A stretch of 64,000 nt of DNA from Streptantibioticus parmotrematis (GCF_019890615.1 NZ_JAINVZ010000012.1:1-64000); one strand, 5' to 3'. Shown: positions 16,416-27,872, numbered from the stretch's first letter. Translations and numbers: made by a program. The notes: generated by a model not told the origin, from the sequence alone.

Positions 16416-18473
16416 ATGTCCGCCAACGGGTTCCCCCGAACGCGGGCAGGGGCGCCGCCGCGGCGCCCCTCGCTCGTACGGGCGTCGTCGCGCCGCGCGT
16501 CGCTCGTACGGGCGTCGTCGCGGCGCCTACTGCTGGTGGCGGGCGCGCTGATCGCGCTGGTGCTGGGCGCCGCCGTGCCCGCCTCCGCGCACGCCGCGCT
16601 GCTGAGGTCCGACCCGGCCGAGGGTTCGGTGGTCAAGACCGCTCCGGCGAGCATCACGCTGGGCTTCTCCGAGGGCGTCCTGCTCTCCGACGACTCGCTG
16701 ATCGTCTACGACCCGTCCGGCAAGCAGGTGCAGCGCGGCACCGCGCACCACGCGGGCAGCGCGCCCGACACCGCGACCGTGGCCCTGCGCCCCGGGCTGC
16801 GCGACGGCACGTACACCGTGGCGTGGAAGGCGGTCTCGGCCGACACCCATCCGGTCGGCGGCGCCTGGACGTTCTCCATCGGCGCGCCGTCGAAGACCTC
16901 GGCGATCCCCAAGGAGCAGCAGGCGGGCGGCGGTCCGGCCGGCGCGCTCTACGGGATCGCGCGCTACGTGGCGTACGCGGGCTTCGCGCTGCTGGTCGGT
17001 GCCTGCGCGTTCCTGACGCTGTGCTGGCCGCGCGGCGCCGGGCTGCGGGTCATGCAACGGCTCACGGTCGGCGGCTGGGCGGCGCTCGCGCTGGCCACGA
17101 TCGCGTTGCTGCTGCTGCGCGCTCCTTACGTCAACGGCGGCGGCATCGGCGGGATCTTCGACCTGGGCGCGCTGCGCTCGTCGGTGGAGACCAAGGAGGG
17201 CGCCGCGCTCGTCGCCAGGCTGCTGCTGCTGGCCGCGGCGGCGGTGTTCCTGGCGGTGCTCTTCGGGCCGTACGCGCGCCGCGAGGACCCGGAGGAACGG
17301 CGTGACCTGGCCTTCGGGCTCGGCGCGGGCGGCGCGGTGGTCGCGATCGGGATCGCGGCGACCTGGTCGGCGGTCGAGCACGCCTCGGTGGGCATACAGC
17401 CCGCGCTGGCCATGCCGCTGGACGTCGCCCATCTGATCGCGATGGCCTTCTGGCTGGGCGGACTCGTCACGTTGAGCGTGGCGCTGTACCGCGCGGGCGC
17501 CGGTGGCCTCGTGATCGACCGGGCCGCGGTGCGGCGCTTCTCGCGGATCGCCTTCGGGTGCGTGTGCGTGCTGGTCGCGACGGGCGTCTACCAGTCCTGG
17601 CGGCAGGTCGGTTCCTGGCACGCGCTGTTCGGCACGTCGTACGGGCACTGGCTGATCGTCAAGGTGTCGCTGGTCGCGGTCATGGTCGCGGCGGCGGGCT
17701 TCTCCCGGCGGTGGACCGGACGGCTGGCGGGACGGGCGGAGGCTTCGCAGGCGTCGGCGTCCGCCACATCGGCAGCCACGAAGTCGGCAGCCACGAAGTC
17801 CGTGGTCGCGAAGTCGTCCGCGAAGCCCGCGAAGCCGAAGGCCGCGAAGGCGCTCGCAGGCACCGGCGGCCCCGCGTCCCCCGCCGACGACCCCGTACGG
17901 GCCGCCCAACTCGCGCGGCAGAACGCCGCCGTCGCCGGGGCCGCGGCCCGCAAGCGGCGCGACGCCGATCCGGCCCGCACCGGCCTGCGCCGTTCCGTCC
18001 TGCTGGAGGCGTCCGTCGCCGTGGTCGTGCTGGCCGTCAGCACCGTGCTGAGCGGCAGCCAGCCCGGCCGGGCGGTCGAGGAGCAGGCCGCGGCGACCGG
18101 CGGCGCGGGACAGGCCGTGCCGTCCAACGGCGGCCAGGTCTTCGCCCAGCTCCCCTTCGACACCGGCGGGGTGAAGGGCAAGGGCGACGTGGGCGTCCAC
18201 ATCGAACCGGCCCGCACCGGCAGCAACCAACTCCACCTCACCGTCACCGACCCGGTCGGCAATCCGGAGAACGTGCCCGAGGTGGACCTCAATCTCACCC
18301 TGACCTCGCGCGGCATCGGGCCGCTGCCCGTCAAGCTCCGGCAGACCGGCACCGGCGCGTGGACCGCGGTGGGACTCCAGCTGCCGATGCCCGGCGCATG
18401 GCAGCTCGCCGTGACCGTACGCACCTCGGCGATCGACGAGGTCACCGTGACGAAGAATGTGGCGATCGACTGA
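16416..18473 (+). CDS. CopC-CopD fusion, copper import/resistance protein
   Basis: This is a 685-aa fusion. After a signal peptide, a CopC domain (about 48-150) starts with the His of AHAALLRSDPAEGS and has HPVGGAW, its copper sites. A CopD membrane domain with about eight spans follows (residues 165-440). Next is a charged Ala/Lys linker with a repeated SAATKSAATKS motif, a further span, and an extracytoplasmic C-terminal domain like the YtkA family. The N terminus contains a DNA duplication that yields SLVRASSRRASLVRASSRR. It starts 4 bp after the PCuAC stop, and its TGA overlaps the next ATG. Confidence 0.9.
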   Translation: MSANGFPRTRAGAPPRRPSLVRASSRRASLVRASSRRLLLVAGALIALVLGAAVPASAHAALLRSDPAEGSVVKTAPASITLGFSEGVLLSDDSLIVYDPSGKQVQRGTAHHAGSAPDTATVALRPGLRDGTYTVAWKAVSADTHPVGGAWTFSIGAPSKTSAIPKEQQAGGGPAGALYGIARYVAYAGFALLVGACAFLTLCWPRGAGLRVMQRLTVGGWAALALATIALLLLRAPYVNGGGIGGIFDLGALRSSVETKEGAALVARLLLLAAAAVFLAVLFGPYARREDPEERRDLAFGLGAGGAVVAIGIAATWSAVEHASVGIQPALAMPLDVAHLIAMAFWLGGLVTLSVALYRAGAGGLVIDRAAVRRFSRIAFGCVCVLVATGVYQSWRQVGSWHALFGTSYGHWLIVKVSLVAVMVAAAGFSRRWTGRLAGRAEASQASASATSAATKSAATKSVVAKSSAKPAKPKAAKALAGTGGPASPADDPVRAAQLARQNAAVAGAAARKRRDADPARTGLRRSVLLEASVAVVVLAVSTVLSGSQPGRAVEEQAAATGGAGQAVPSNGGQVFAQLPFDTGGVKGKGDVGVHIEPARTGSNQLHLTVTDPVGNPENVPEVDLNLTLTSRGIGPLPVKLRQTGTGAWTAVGLQLPMPGAWQLAVTVRTSAIDEVTVTKNVAID

Positions 18474-19837
18474 TGAAGAGCGAGAAGAAGCAGCGGCAGG
18501 CACCCCGGACCGACGGGAACCGGCCCGAGGGCAACGGGACCGAGGGGAACCGGCCCGGCGCGGACCAGTCCCGCGCGGACCGGGAGGGCCGGGACCGGTC
18601 GGACCGGGACCGGTCGGGCATCTCGCGCAGGCGGCTGCTGGGCACGGCCGGTGCGACGGGGGCGGCCGGTCTGGTGGTCGGCGGCGCGGGCGGCGCCTTC
18701 GGCGGTTACGTGGCGCGGGCCGACGACGGCGCGGCGCTGACCTCGGTCGGCGCGAACGCGATCCCGTTCCACGGCGCCCACCAGGCCGGGATCGTCGACC
18801 CGGCGCAGGCGTTCGGCCATCTCGCCGCGTTCGACCTGGTCGCCGGGGCGGGCCGCAAGGAGGCGGTCGCGCTGATGCGGCGCTGGTCGCGGGCGGCGGA
18901 GGCGATGACGGCGGGCCGCACGCCGGACGACGACGACCAGGTCGCGCTGGACGCCGGGCCCTGCTCGCTGACGGTGACCTTCGGATTCGGGCGGTCCTTC
19001 TTCGGCAAGGCGGGACTGGCCGACCGGGTGCCGTCGGCGCTGGTGACCATGCCTTCGTTCACCCAGGACGCCATCGACCGGGCGAACAGCGACGGCGACC
19101 TGTGGATCCAGATCGGCGCCGACGACGGACTGGTCGCCTTCCACGCGCTGCGCGTCCTGCAACGCGAGGCCGCCCCGGCGGCGAAGCTGCGCTGGCAGAT
19201 GAACGGCTTCAACCGCACCCCGGGCGCGACGGCGAAGCCGAGGACGGTGCGCAACCTGATGGGGCAGATCGACGGCACCAACAACCCCAAGCCCACCGAC
19301 AAAGCCTTCGCCGCCCAGGTCTTCGCGTCCGGGGGCGCGGGCGCCGACGCGTGGATGGACGGCGGTTCCTACGCGGTGGTGCGCCGGATCCGGATGCTGC
19401 TGGACTCCTGGGACCAGCTGCCCACCCAGCGGCAGGAAGAGGTCATCGGGCGGCACAAGGCGTCGGGCGCGCCGCTGTCCGGCGGGACCGAGACCACGCC
19501 GGTCGACCTGGACAAGATCGACCCGGACGGTTCGCTGGCCGTCCCCGGGGACGCGCACATCCGGGTGGCGGCGGCGCAGTCCAACGGCGGCGCGGCGATG
19601 CTGCGGCGCGGCTTCTCGTACCACGACGGCTACGACGCGGACGGGACGCCGAACGCGGGGCTGCTGTTCATCGCCTGGCAGGCGGATCCGTCGAACGGCT
19701 TCATCAAGGTGCAGTCGAAACTGGACGGCGGCGACGGCCTGTCCCGCTTCATCCGCCACGAGTCCAGCGCCCTGTTCGCGGTCCCGGGGGGCCCGGCCTC
19801 CGGCGAGTACGTGGGGCAGCGGCTGCTGGAGTCGTGA
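18473..19837 (+). CDS. Tat-exported DyP-type haem peroxidase (EfeB/DtpA-like)
   Basis: This 454-aa dye-decolorising peroxidase has a twin-arginine signal (SRRRLLGTAG at 51-60) after an unusually long charged N-terminal tail of about 50 residues. Haem-site motifs are GQIDGTNNP (the DyP GxxDG loop with the catalytic Asp), the proximal His in DAHIR and the distal Arg in LRRGFSY. In Streptomyces lividans the homologue DtpA acts with Sco and ECuC in maturation of a copper radical oxidase. The operon context here is the same. Translation is coupled to CopCD through an overlapping TGATG. Confidence 0.93.
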   Translation: MKSEKKQRQAPRTDGNRPEGNGTEGNRPGADQSRADREGRDRSDRDRSGISRRRLLGTAGATGAAGLVVGGAGGAFGGYVARADDGAALTSVGANAIPFHGAHQAGIVDPAQAFGHLAAFDLVAGAGRKEAVALMRRWSRAAEAMTAGRTPDDDDQVALDAGPCSLTVTFGFGRSFFGKAGLADRVPSALVTMPSFTQDAIDRANSDGDLWIQIGADDGLVAFHALRVLQREAAPAAKLRWQMNGFNRTPGATAKPRTVRNLMGQIDGTNNPKPTDKAFAAQVFASGGAGADAWMDGGSYAVVRRIRMLLDSWDQLPTQRQEEVIGRHKASGAPLSGGTETTPVDLDKIDPDGSLAVPGDAHIRVAAAQSNGGAAMLRRGFSYHDGYDADGTPNAGLLFIAWQADPSNGFIKVQSKLDGGDGLSRFIRHESSALFAVPGGPASGEYVGQRLLES

Positions 19838-19888
19838 GGGCGGCGCGGGCGGTACGGGCGCAGGGCCGCGCGGGAGGCCGGGGCAGTC

Positions 19889-19930
19889 GGGGTGGCCGGG
19901 GTGGCCGGGGTGGCCGGGGTGGCCGGGGTC
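19889..19930. repeat. 9-bp minisatellite
   Basis: Four exact copies of GGGGTGGCC (19889-19924) and one degenerate copy lie in the gap between the peroxidase and pheA. The array is probably slippage-prone. Confidence 0.85.
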
Positions 19931-19995
19931 GCGAGAATCCCCCGTGCGCTCCAACCACCCCGCGCGGTCCGTCCGGTCATGCGTAAGGTGGCGGT

Positions 19996-20931
19996 ATGAC
20001 GCCCTCGTCCGCCTCCCGCTACACGTACCTCGGCCCCGAGGGGACCTTCACGGAGGCCGCCCTGCGGACGCTGCCCGAGTCCGGGACGCGGGAACTGGTC
20101 CCGATGGTCTCCGTCCCCGCCGCCTTCGACGCCGTGCGGGGCGGCGAGGCCGCCGGCGCGTTCGCCGCCATCGAGAACTCCGTCGAGGGCGGGGTCAACG
20201 CGACCCTGGACGAGCTGGCCACCGGCGCGCCCCTGATGATCTACCGCGAGGTGCTGCTGCCGATCGCCTTCGCGCTGCTGGTCCGGCCCGGGACCGCGCT
20301 GGCCGACGTCAAGACGGTCACCGGGCACCCCGTGGCCCAGCCCCAGGTGCGCAACTGGCTCGCCGCCCACCTCCCGGACGCGGTGTGGGAGTCCTCCGCG
20401 TCCAACGCGGACGGCGCCCGGCAGGTGCAGGAGGGCCGCTACGACGGGGCCTTCGCGGGCGAGTTCGCCGCCTCCCGCTACGGGCTCGAACCGCTGGTCT
20501 CCGAGATCCACGACACCGCGAACGCCCAGACCCGCTTCGTGCTGGTCGGCCCGCCCGGGCGCCCTGCCGCGCCGACCGGGGCCGACAAGACCTCGGCGGT
20601 CGTGTGGCTGGGCGACGACCACCCCGGAGCGCTGCTGGAACTGCTCCAGGAGTTCGCGGTGCGCGGGGTGAACCTGATGCGCATCGAGTCCCGCCCGACC
20701 GGCGGCGGCCTGGGCCGCTACTGCTTCTCCGTCGACGCGGAGGGCCACATCACCGACCGCAGGGTCGGCGAGGCGCTGATGGGGCTGAAGCGGATCTGCC
20801 CGAAGGTGCGGTTCCTCGGCTCCTATCCGCGGGCCGACGAGATCCGCCCGCAGGTGCGGCCGGGCACGACGGACGCGGAGTTCACCGAGGCCGCGGACTG
20901 GCTGGGCCGCGCGCTGGACGGCCGTATCTGA
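19996..20931 (+). CDS. pheA: Prephenate dehydratase
   Basis: This 311-aa enzyme converts prephenate to phenylpyruvate in phenylalanine synthesis. The catalytic periplasmic-binding-like domain begins with YLGPEGTFTEAAL, includes the ENSVEGGV box and ends with AQTRFVLVG (the conserved Thr-Arg-Phe). A C-terminal ACT domain (about 205-290) includes the ESRPT phenylalanine-binding motif for feedback control. No chorismate mutase domain is fused, as in other actinobacteria. The ATG at 19996 has GGTGGCGG upstream. Confidence 0.95.
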   Translation: MTPSSASRYTYLGPEGTFTEAALRTLPESGTRELVPMVSVPAAFDAVRGGEAAGAFAAIENSVEGGVNATLDELATGAPLMIYREVLLPIAFALLVRPGTALADVKTVTGHPVAQPQVRNWLAAHLPDAVWESSASNADGARQVQEGRYDGAFAGEFAASRYGLEPLVSEIHDTANAQTRFVLVGPPGRPAAPTGADKTSAVVWLGDDHPGALLELLQEFAVRGVNLMRIESRPTGGGLGRYCFSVDAEGHITDRRVGEALMGLKRICPKVRFLGSYPRADEIRPQVRPGTTDAEFTEAADWLGRALDGRI

Positions 20932-21588
20932 CCGGGGGGCGTCGCCCGAGACGTCGCCCACTGCGGTGTCCGGGCCGTCGCCACGGCGGTCTCCAGGACG
21001 TCGCCCCCGACCGCGTTCAACGCCCCGCGTTCAAACCTCCTCGTCAACCCCGTGCGTCGGCCCCCGTTGTCCACCAAGTTATCCACAGGCCGTGTCCATC
21101 CTGGGGACAAGTCGACATGGCGTCACGCCGTTCCGGAGTCGCCCAGTCGACAAATCGCCCCAACCCCCGCACGTCAGCCCACATCTCCGCAAGGCCTCAC
21201 CTGTCACCCCAATTCCCCCGCTCCACTCCACCGAGGGAACACATCTCACCCGAAAGTGAGTGTCAAGCGTGGGGAAGCCGGGAATCATTGGCCCCGCACT
21301 TCCTCTTTCGCGGAATGATCGATTCCGACATCCACAGTCCGTACACACACCCTGTGGACAACGAATGCACAATCCCCAGCCCCTGTGGATAACTCCGCCG
21401 TCTCGCCGCCTCAACTCCCGCTTCCCGTACGGGAGATGACACCATAGGGGGATGGTCGGAATTCGGTTGACCATCGCCCATTCCCGCCGATCCGGCTTTT
21501 TCCCGAACCGATTGTCAAAACCGGCAAAACGTCCCATACGAGACGTAACTTGTCGCGTGCCTCATCCCTCGCCCGGTAGCCTGTCACC
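20932..21588. other. Long intergenic region with DnaA-box cluster before serS
   Basis: This 657-bp gap is AT-richer than its surroundings and holds no convincing gene. Besides the DnaA-like boxes it contains a palindrome CGGAAT-GATCG-ATTCCG (21311-21327), a perfect 12-bp palindrome TCCCGTACGGGA (21423-21434) and an inverted repeat GATGGTC/GACCATC (21451-21457 and 21469-21475). The last two lie in the probable serS promoter region. Confidence 0.6.
21067..21392. promoter_or_regulatory. Cluster of DnaA-box-like sequences
   Basis: Five sites occur within 326 bp. They are TTGTCCACC (21067-21075), TTATCCACA (21079-21087), ACATCCACA (21328-21336, weak), TTGTCCACA on the minus strand (21353-21361, perfect for the Streptomyces consensus) and TTATCCACA on the minus strand (21384-21392). 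The first pair and the last pair point toward each other. No dnaA or dnaN gene is near, so this is not oriC. It could be a DnaA titration or control locus. Confidence 0.65.
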
Positions 21589-22878
21589 GTGATTGACCTT
21601 CGCCTGCTCCGTGAGGACCCCGACCGTGTGCGCGCCTCCCAGCGCGCCCGTGGAGAGGACGTCGGCCTCGTCGACGCCCTGCTCTCCGCCGACGAGCGGC
21701 GCAGGTCCTCCGGCACCCGCTTCGACCAGTTGCGCGCCGAGCAGAAGACCCTCGGCAAGCGCATCCCCAAGGCCACCGGCGACGAGAAGGCCGAGCTCCT
21801 CAAGCGCGCTTCCGAGCTGTCCGCCGAGGTCAAGGCCGCCGACGCCGAGCAGGACGAGGCGGCCGCCGAGGCCCAGCGCCTGCTGCTCGCGCTCGGCAAC
21901 GTCGTCCACCCCGACGTCCCCGTCGGCGGCGAGGAGGACTTCACCGTCCTGGAGACGGTCGGCACCCCGCGCGACTTCGCCGCCGAGGGCTTCGAGCCCA
22001 AGGACCACCTGGAGATCGGCCAGGGGCTCGGCGCGATCGACATGGAGCGCGGCGCGAAGGTCTCCGGCTCGCGCTTCTACTACCTGACCGGCGTCGGCGC
22101 CCTGCTGGAGCTGGCCCTGGTCAACGCGGCGATCGCGCAGGCCACCGAGGCGGGCTTCACCCCGGTGCTCACCCCCGCGCTGGTCAAGCCGCGCGCGATG
22201 GAGGGCACCGGCTTCCTCGGCCAGGCCGCGGAGAACGTCTACCACCTGGAGAAGGACGACCTGTACCTGGTCGGCACCTCCGAGGTCCCGCTCGCCGCGT
22301 ACCACATGGACGAGATCCTCGACGCGCGTCAACTCCCGTTGCGCTACGCCGGGTTCTCCTCCTGCTTCCGCCGCGAGGCCGGCACGTACGGCAAGGACAC
22401 CCGTGGCATCTTCCGGGTCCACCAGTTCGAGAAGGTGGAGATGTTCTCCTACGTCCTGCCCGAGGAGGCGGAGGCGGAGCACCAGCGGCTGCTGGCCTGG
22501 GAGAAGCAGTGGCTTTCCGCGCTCGGGCTGCCGTTCCAGGTGATCGACGTGGCCACCGGCGACCTGGGCGCCTCGGCCTCGCGCAAGTTCGACTGCGAGG
22601 CGTGGATCCCGACGCAGGGCAAGTACCGCGAGCTGACCTCGGCCTCGAACTGCAACGAGTTCCAGGCCCGCCGCCTGTCGGTGCGGGTGCGCGAGGACCG
22701 CGACGGCAAGCAGGTCACCCGCCCGCTCGCCACCCTCAACGGCACCCTGTGCGCGCTGGCCCGCACGATCGTCGCGGTGCTGGAGAACCACCAGCAGGCC
22801 GACGGCTCGGTGCTCGTGCCCGAGGTGCTGCGGCCCTACCTGGGCGGCCGTGACGTCCTGGAGCCGGTCGCCAAGTGA
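21589..22878 (+). CDS. serS: Seryl-tRNA synthetase
   Basis: This 429-aa class II synthetase charges tRNA-Ser; two tRNA-Ser genes are in this same window. An N-terminal coiled-coil arm (about 30-105) precedes the catalytic core. Motif 2 is [20 protein letters not shown], the ELTSASNC box follows, and motif 3 lies around [20 protein letters not shown]. The GTG at 21589 is the start. Its TGA overlaps the GTG of the HAD phosphatase gene, so the pair is translationally coupled. Confidence 0.97.
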   Translation: MIDLRLLREDPDRVRASQRARGEDVGLVDALLSADERRRSSGTRFDQLRAEQKTLGKRIPKATGDEKAELLKRASELSAEVKAADAEQDEAAAEAQRLLLALGNVVHPDVPVGGEEDFTVLETVGTPRDFAAEGFEPKDHLEIGQGLGAIDMERGAKVSGSRFYYLTGVGALLELALVNAAIAQATEAGFTPVLTPALVKPRAMEGTGFLGQAAENVYHLEKDDLYLVGTSEVPLAAYHMDEILDARQLPLRYAGFSSCFRREAGTYGKDTRGIFRVHQFEKVEMFSYVLPEEAEAEHQRLLAWEKQWLSALGLPFQVIDVATGDLGASASRKFDCEAWIPTQGKYRELTSASNCNEFQARRLSVRVREDRDGKQVTRPLATLNGTLCALARTIVAVLENHQQADGSVLVPEVLRPYLGGRDVLEPVAK

Positions 22879-23687
22879 CGGCTGACGCGCGCTCCTTCCC
22901 GTACCGGCTGGTCGCCACCGATCTGGACGGCACGCTGCTGCGGGCCGACCACACGGTCTCGGAGCGCTCGCGCCGGGCGCTCGCCGCGGTCACCGCGGCG
23001 GGCGCAGCGCACATCATCGTCACCGGCCGCCCGGTCTCCCGTACCGCGCACGTCTTCGAGGCGCTCGGCTACCGGGGGCTCGCGGTGTGCGCGCAAGGGG
23101 CCCAGGTCTACGACGCGGGCACCCGCACGCTGCTGACCTCGGTGACGCTGGACCGGCGCACCGCCGCGGTGGCGCTGGCCAAGATCGAGGCGGCGACCGG
23201 GCCGCTGGCGGTCGCCGCGGTACGCGACGGGCTCGACGGGGCGTTCCTGGTCGGCCCGGGCTACCGGTTCACCCCCGAGCTGCCGGTCGTCGAGGTGAGC
23301 GACACCGCTCAGCTGCTGGCCGAGCCGATCAGCAAGGTCTTCATCCAGTGCCCCGGCATGGACGACGACGCCCTCGCGGAGGCGGCCGGCGCGACCGTCG
23401 GCGGTCTGGTCGGCGTGGTCATGGCGGGTGCGGGCCTGGTCGAACTGCTGCCGCTGGGCCTGACGAAGGCGACCGGCCTGTCGCTGGCCGCCCGCAGGCT
23501 GGGCGTCACGGCGGCGGGGACCATCGCGTTCGGGGACATGCCCAACGACATCCCGATGTTCGGCTGGGCGGCGCACGGCGTGGCCATGGCCAACGCGCAC
23601 GAGGCGCTCAAGGCGGTCGCCGACGAGGTGACCGCGTCGCACGAGGAGGACGGCATCGCCGTCGTGCTGGAACCTCTGCTGGGCTGA
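22875..23687 (+). CDS. HAD-superfamily hydrolase (Cof/IIB type)
   Basis: This 270-aa cytosolic phosphatase belongs to the Cof subfamily. Motif I is [14 protein letters not shown] (nucleophile and acid/base Asp), motif II is IIVTGRP, motif III includes the Lys in GLTKATG, and motif IV is [14 protein letters not shown]2B cap lies between motifs II and III. Substrates of this family are usually sugar phosphates or similar. It overlaps serS by 4 bp (GTGA), an arrangement I recall as common in Streptomyces. Confidence 0.9.
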   Translation: MTADARSFPYRLVATDLDGTLLRADHTVSERSRRALAAVTAAGAAHIIVTGRPVSRTAHVFEALGYRGLAVCAQGAQVYDAGTRTLLTSVTLDRRTAAVALAKIEAATGPLAVAAVRDGLDGAFLVGPGYRFTPELPVVEVSDTAQLLAEPISKVFIQCPGMDDDALAEAAGATVGGLVGVVMAGAGLVELLPLGLTKATGLSLAARRLGVTAAGTIAFGDMPNDIPMFGWAAHGVAMANAHEALKAVADEVTASHEEDGIAVVLEPLLG

Positions 23688-23800
23688 GAGCCCGTTCCAC
23701 CCCTGAAATACCCGGCGGGCGGTACTCCTTGGTCCGATACCATGTCTACATTCCGTAGACGAAATCCTCACGCTCAGTAGCGACTTGGGAGCACCAGGCA

Positions 23801-25531
<1,731 letters not shown>

Positions 25532-25601
25532 CCGTGCGGCCCGCCTGCACGGGCCCGGCGGCGTGACGGCTGCGGCCCCGCGGTTCCCGCCCTCCATTAC
25601 A

Positions 25602-25623
25602 TAGGTTAGCCTTCCCTAACTTA
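25602..25623. promoter_or_regulatory. Iron-box-like operator
   Basis: The sequence TAGGTTAGCCTTCCCTAAC resembles the 19-bp DmdR1/IdeR iron box (TTAGGTTAGGCTAACCTAA type). It ends two bases before the ribosome site of the first siderophore permease gene. Iron-dependent repression of the uptake operon is therefore likely. Confidence 0.7.
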
Positions 25624-25636
25624 GGGAGGGCTGACC

Positions 25637-26707
25637 TTGTCTGTGCGGGAACTCGCGCCGTCCGCGCGCCCGGCACCGCCGCCGGGCCGCGGCGGCACCG
25701 GGCCGATCGGCGGCAACGCGCTGCGCGCCGGCGGCCTCGTCGTGGCGCTCGGCGCGCTCGTCGTGGTCGCGCTGCTGAGCGTGGCGGTCGGCTCGAAGGG
25801 CATCCCGCTCGGCACCGTCGTCCACGAACTCCTGCACTACGACGGCTCCGACGACGGCGTCGTCATCCGCGGCCTGCGGGTGCCGCGCACCCTGCTGGGC
25901 ATCGCGGTCGGCGCGGCGCTGGGCCTGGCGGGTGCGCTGATGCAGGCGCTGACCCGCAACCCGCTGGCCGATCCCGGCGTCCTGGGCGTCAACGCGGGCG
26001 CCTCCGCCGCGGTGGTCGCCGCCATCGAACTGCTCGGCCTGCGCTCGCTGTCGGCGTACGTGTGGTTCGCGCTGGCGGGGGCGGCGGTCGCGTCGGTGCT
26101 GGTGTACGCGTTGGGCTCGCGCGGGAGGTCGGCGGCGACCCCGGTGCGGCTGGCGCTGGCGGGGGCGGCGATCAGTTCCGTGCTGGGGGCCGTCGTCAAC
26201 TGGCTGGTGCTGATGGACCAGACGGCCTTCGACGACTTCCGCTTCTGGTCGGTCGGCGCGCTCGCCGGGCGCCCGTTGTCCGTCCTGACCCAGACCGGCC
26301 CGTTCCTGCTGGCCGGCGCGGTGCTGGCGCTGAGCCTCGGACGGCCGCTGAACGCGATGGCGCTCGGCGAGGACTCGGCCCGCGCGCTCGGCGCCCACAC
26401 CGGGCGGACCCGGGCGCTCGCGGTGCTCGCCGTCACCCTGCTGTGCGGGGCGGCGACGGCGGCGGCCGGACCGATCGCCTTCGTGGGCCTGGCCGTTCCG
26501 CACGTGGCCCGCACCGTCACCGGGCCCGACCAGCGCTGGCTGCTCCCGTACTCCGCCGTGCTGGCCGCGATCTGGCTGCTCGCCTCGGACATCCTCGGCC
26601 GGATCATCGCCCGCCCCGGCGAGATCGAGGTGGGCATCGTCACCGCGTTCGTCGGCGCGCCGGTGCTGATCTGGCTGGTGCGGCGGTCGCGGGGGGCGCG
26701 GCTGTGA
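25637..26707 (+). CDS. Iron-siderophore ABC transporter permease (FecCD family)
   Basis: This 356-aa permease has about nine to ten membrane helices. Family landmarks are RVPRTLLGIAVGAALGLAGALMQALTRNPLADPGVLGVNAGA near residue 80 (given here only as a landmark region), SVGALAGRPLSV, and the cytoplasmic EAA-like loop AGPIAFVGLAVPHVARTVTG. It starts at TTG 25637 with GGGAGGG upstream, directly behind the iron box. Its TGA overlaps the GTG of the second permease, and the two probably form a heterodimeric channel. Confidence 0.92.
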   Translation: MSVRELAPSARPAPPPGRGGTGPIGGNALRAGGLVVALGALVVVALLSVAVGSKGIPLGTVVHELLHYDGSDDGVVIRGLRVPRTLLGIAVGAALGLAGALMQALTRNPLADPGVLGVNAGASAAVVAAIELLGLRSLSAYVWFALAGAAVASVLVYALGSRGRSAATPVRLALAGAAISSVLGAVVNWLVLMDQTAFDDFRFWSVGALAGRPLSVLTQTGPFLLAGAVLALSLGRPLNAMALGEDSARALGAHTGRTRALAVLAVTLLCGAATAAAGPIAFVGLAVPHVARTVTGPDQRWLLPYSAVLAAIWLLASDILGRIIARPGEIEVGIVTAFVGAPVLIWLVRRSRGARL

Positions 26708-27777
26708 ACGAGTGGGCGAAGGGCCCGGACGGGAGACGGCGGGCCGTGCGGGTTCGGGGGCCGCGGGGCGGTGAGGTGTCGTTCCTGCTGGACGGGCGGG
26801 CGTTGCTGGTGTGCGGGGTGCTGGTCGCCCTGACCCTCGCCACGGCGGCGGTCAGTCTCAGCACGGGGGAGTTCCGCATCCCGTTGCCCGAGGTCGTGCG
26901 GACCCTCACCGGGGGCGGGACCAGCGCGGACCACTTCGTCATCGACACTCTCAGGCTGCCCCGCCTGCTGACCGCGGTCCTGGTCGGCGCGGCGCTGGGG
27001 GCGGGCGGCGCGGTCTTCCAGTCGCTGTCCCGCAACCCGCTGGGCAGCCCCGACGTCGTCGGCTTCGACACCGGCGCCGCGACCGGGGCGCTGCTGGTCA
27101 TCCTCGTCGCGCACGGCTCCCGCGCCGAGATCGCGGCGGGCGCGGCCGTCGGCGGGGTGGGCACCGCGCTCGCCGTCTACCTGCTGGCGATGCGGCGCGG
27201 GGTGCAGGGCGCGCGGCTGGTGCTGATCGGCATCGCCATCGCCGCGATGCTCGGCTCCGTCAACTCCTACCTGCTCAGCCGAGCGGACGTCTCCGACGCG
27301 CAGACCGCGTACCTGTGGCTGATCGGCAGCCTCAACAGCAGCGACTGGCCGGGCGTGACCGCGATCGGCGTGACGCTCGCGGTGCTGCTGCCCGCCGCGG
27401 TCCGGCTCGGGCGTGGGCTGAACGCGCTGGAGATGGGCGACGACCTGGCCTGCGCGCTGGGGGTGCGGCCGGAACGCGTGCGGTTCGCGGCGGTCGTGGC
27501 GGGGGTCGGGCTGACCGCCGTGGCGACCTCGTGCGCGGGTCCGATCGCGTTCATCGCGCTGTCCGCCCCGCAGATCGCCCGCCGCCTCACCGGTGTCCCC
27601 GGTCCCAACGTGCTGCCCGCCGCCCTCACCGGCGCCCTGCTGCTGTCCGCCTGCGACTGGATCGCCCAACAGGGCTTCACCGGAACGCAGTTGCCGGTCG
27701 GCGTGCTCACCAGTGTGGTCGGCGGCGGCTATCTGGCCTGGCTGCTGGCCCGCGAGTGGCGCGGAGGCCGCGGATGA
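26704..27777 (+). CDS. Iron-siderophore ABC transporter permease, second subunit
   Basis: This 357-aa FecCD-family permease pairs with the preceding one. It has an N-terminal cytoplasmic tail (to about residue 35), then the conserved LRLPRLLTAVLVGAALGAGG and SLSRNPLGSPDVVGF region, SLNSSDWPG, and CAGPIAFIALSAPQIARRLTG before the last helices. The GTG at 26704 overlaps the previous stop. No nucleotide-binding subunit follows. The operon must borrow an ATPase encoded elsewhere. Confidence 0.92.
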   Translation: MNEWAKGPDGRRRAVRVRGPRGGEVSFLLDGRALLVCGVLVALTLATAAVSLSTGEFRIPLPEVVRTLTGGGTSADHFVIDTLRLPRLLTAVLVGAALGAGGAVFQSLSRNPLGSPDVVGFDTGAATGALLVILVAHGSRAEIAAGAAVGGVGTALAVYLLAMRRGVQGARLVLIGIAIAAMLGSVNSYLLSRADVSDAQTAYLWLIGSLNSSDWPGVTAIGVTLAVLLPAAVRLGRGLNALEMGDDLACALGVRPERVRFAAVVAGVGLTAVATSCAGPIAFIALSAPQIARRLTGVPGPNVLPAALTGALLLSACDWIAQQGFTGTQLPVGVLTSVVGGGYLAWLLAREWRGGRG

Positions 27778-27872
27778 GCCGCCTTCCCTCGCCGCCGGAC
27801 GCCGTACGCGGCCTGTTAACGAGCCGCCCGCGCTGACCCCCTCTTCTCTTCCATCCCTCACGGAGCATCCTC

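Noticed and set aside
21067-21392. Chromosomal origin of replication
   Set aside because: DnaA boxes are present but too few, and there is no dnaA, dnaN, rpmH or AT-rich unwinding region nearby.
23690-23800. Riboswitch or T-box before metG
   Set aside because: Only a short GTCTAC/GTAGAC inverted repeat is seen; none of the conserved SAM or T-box elements can be found.
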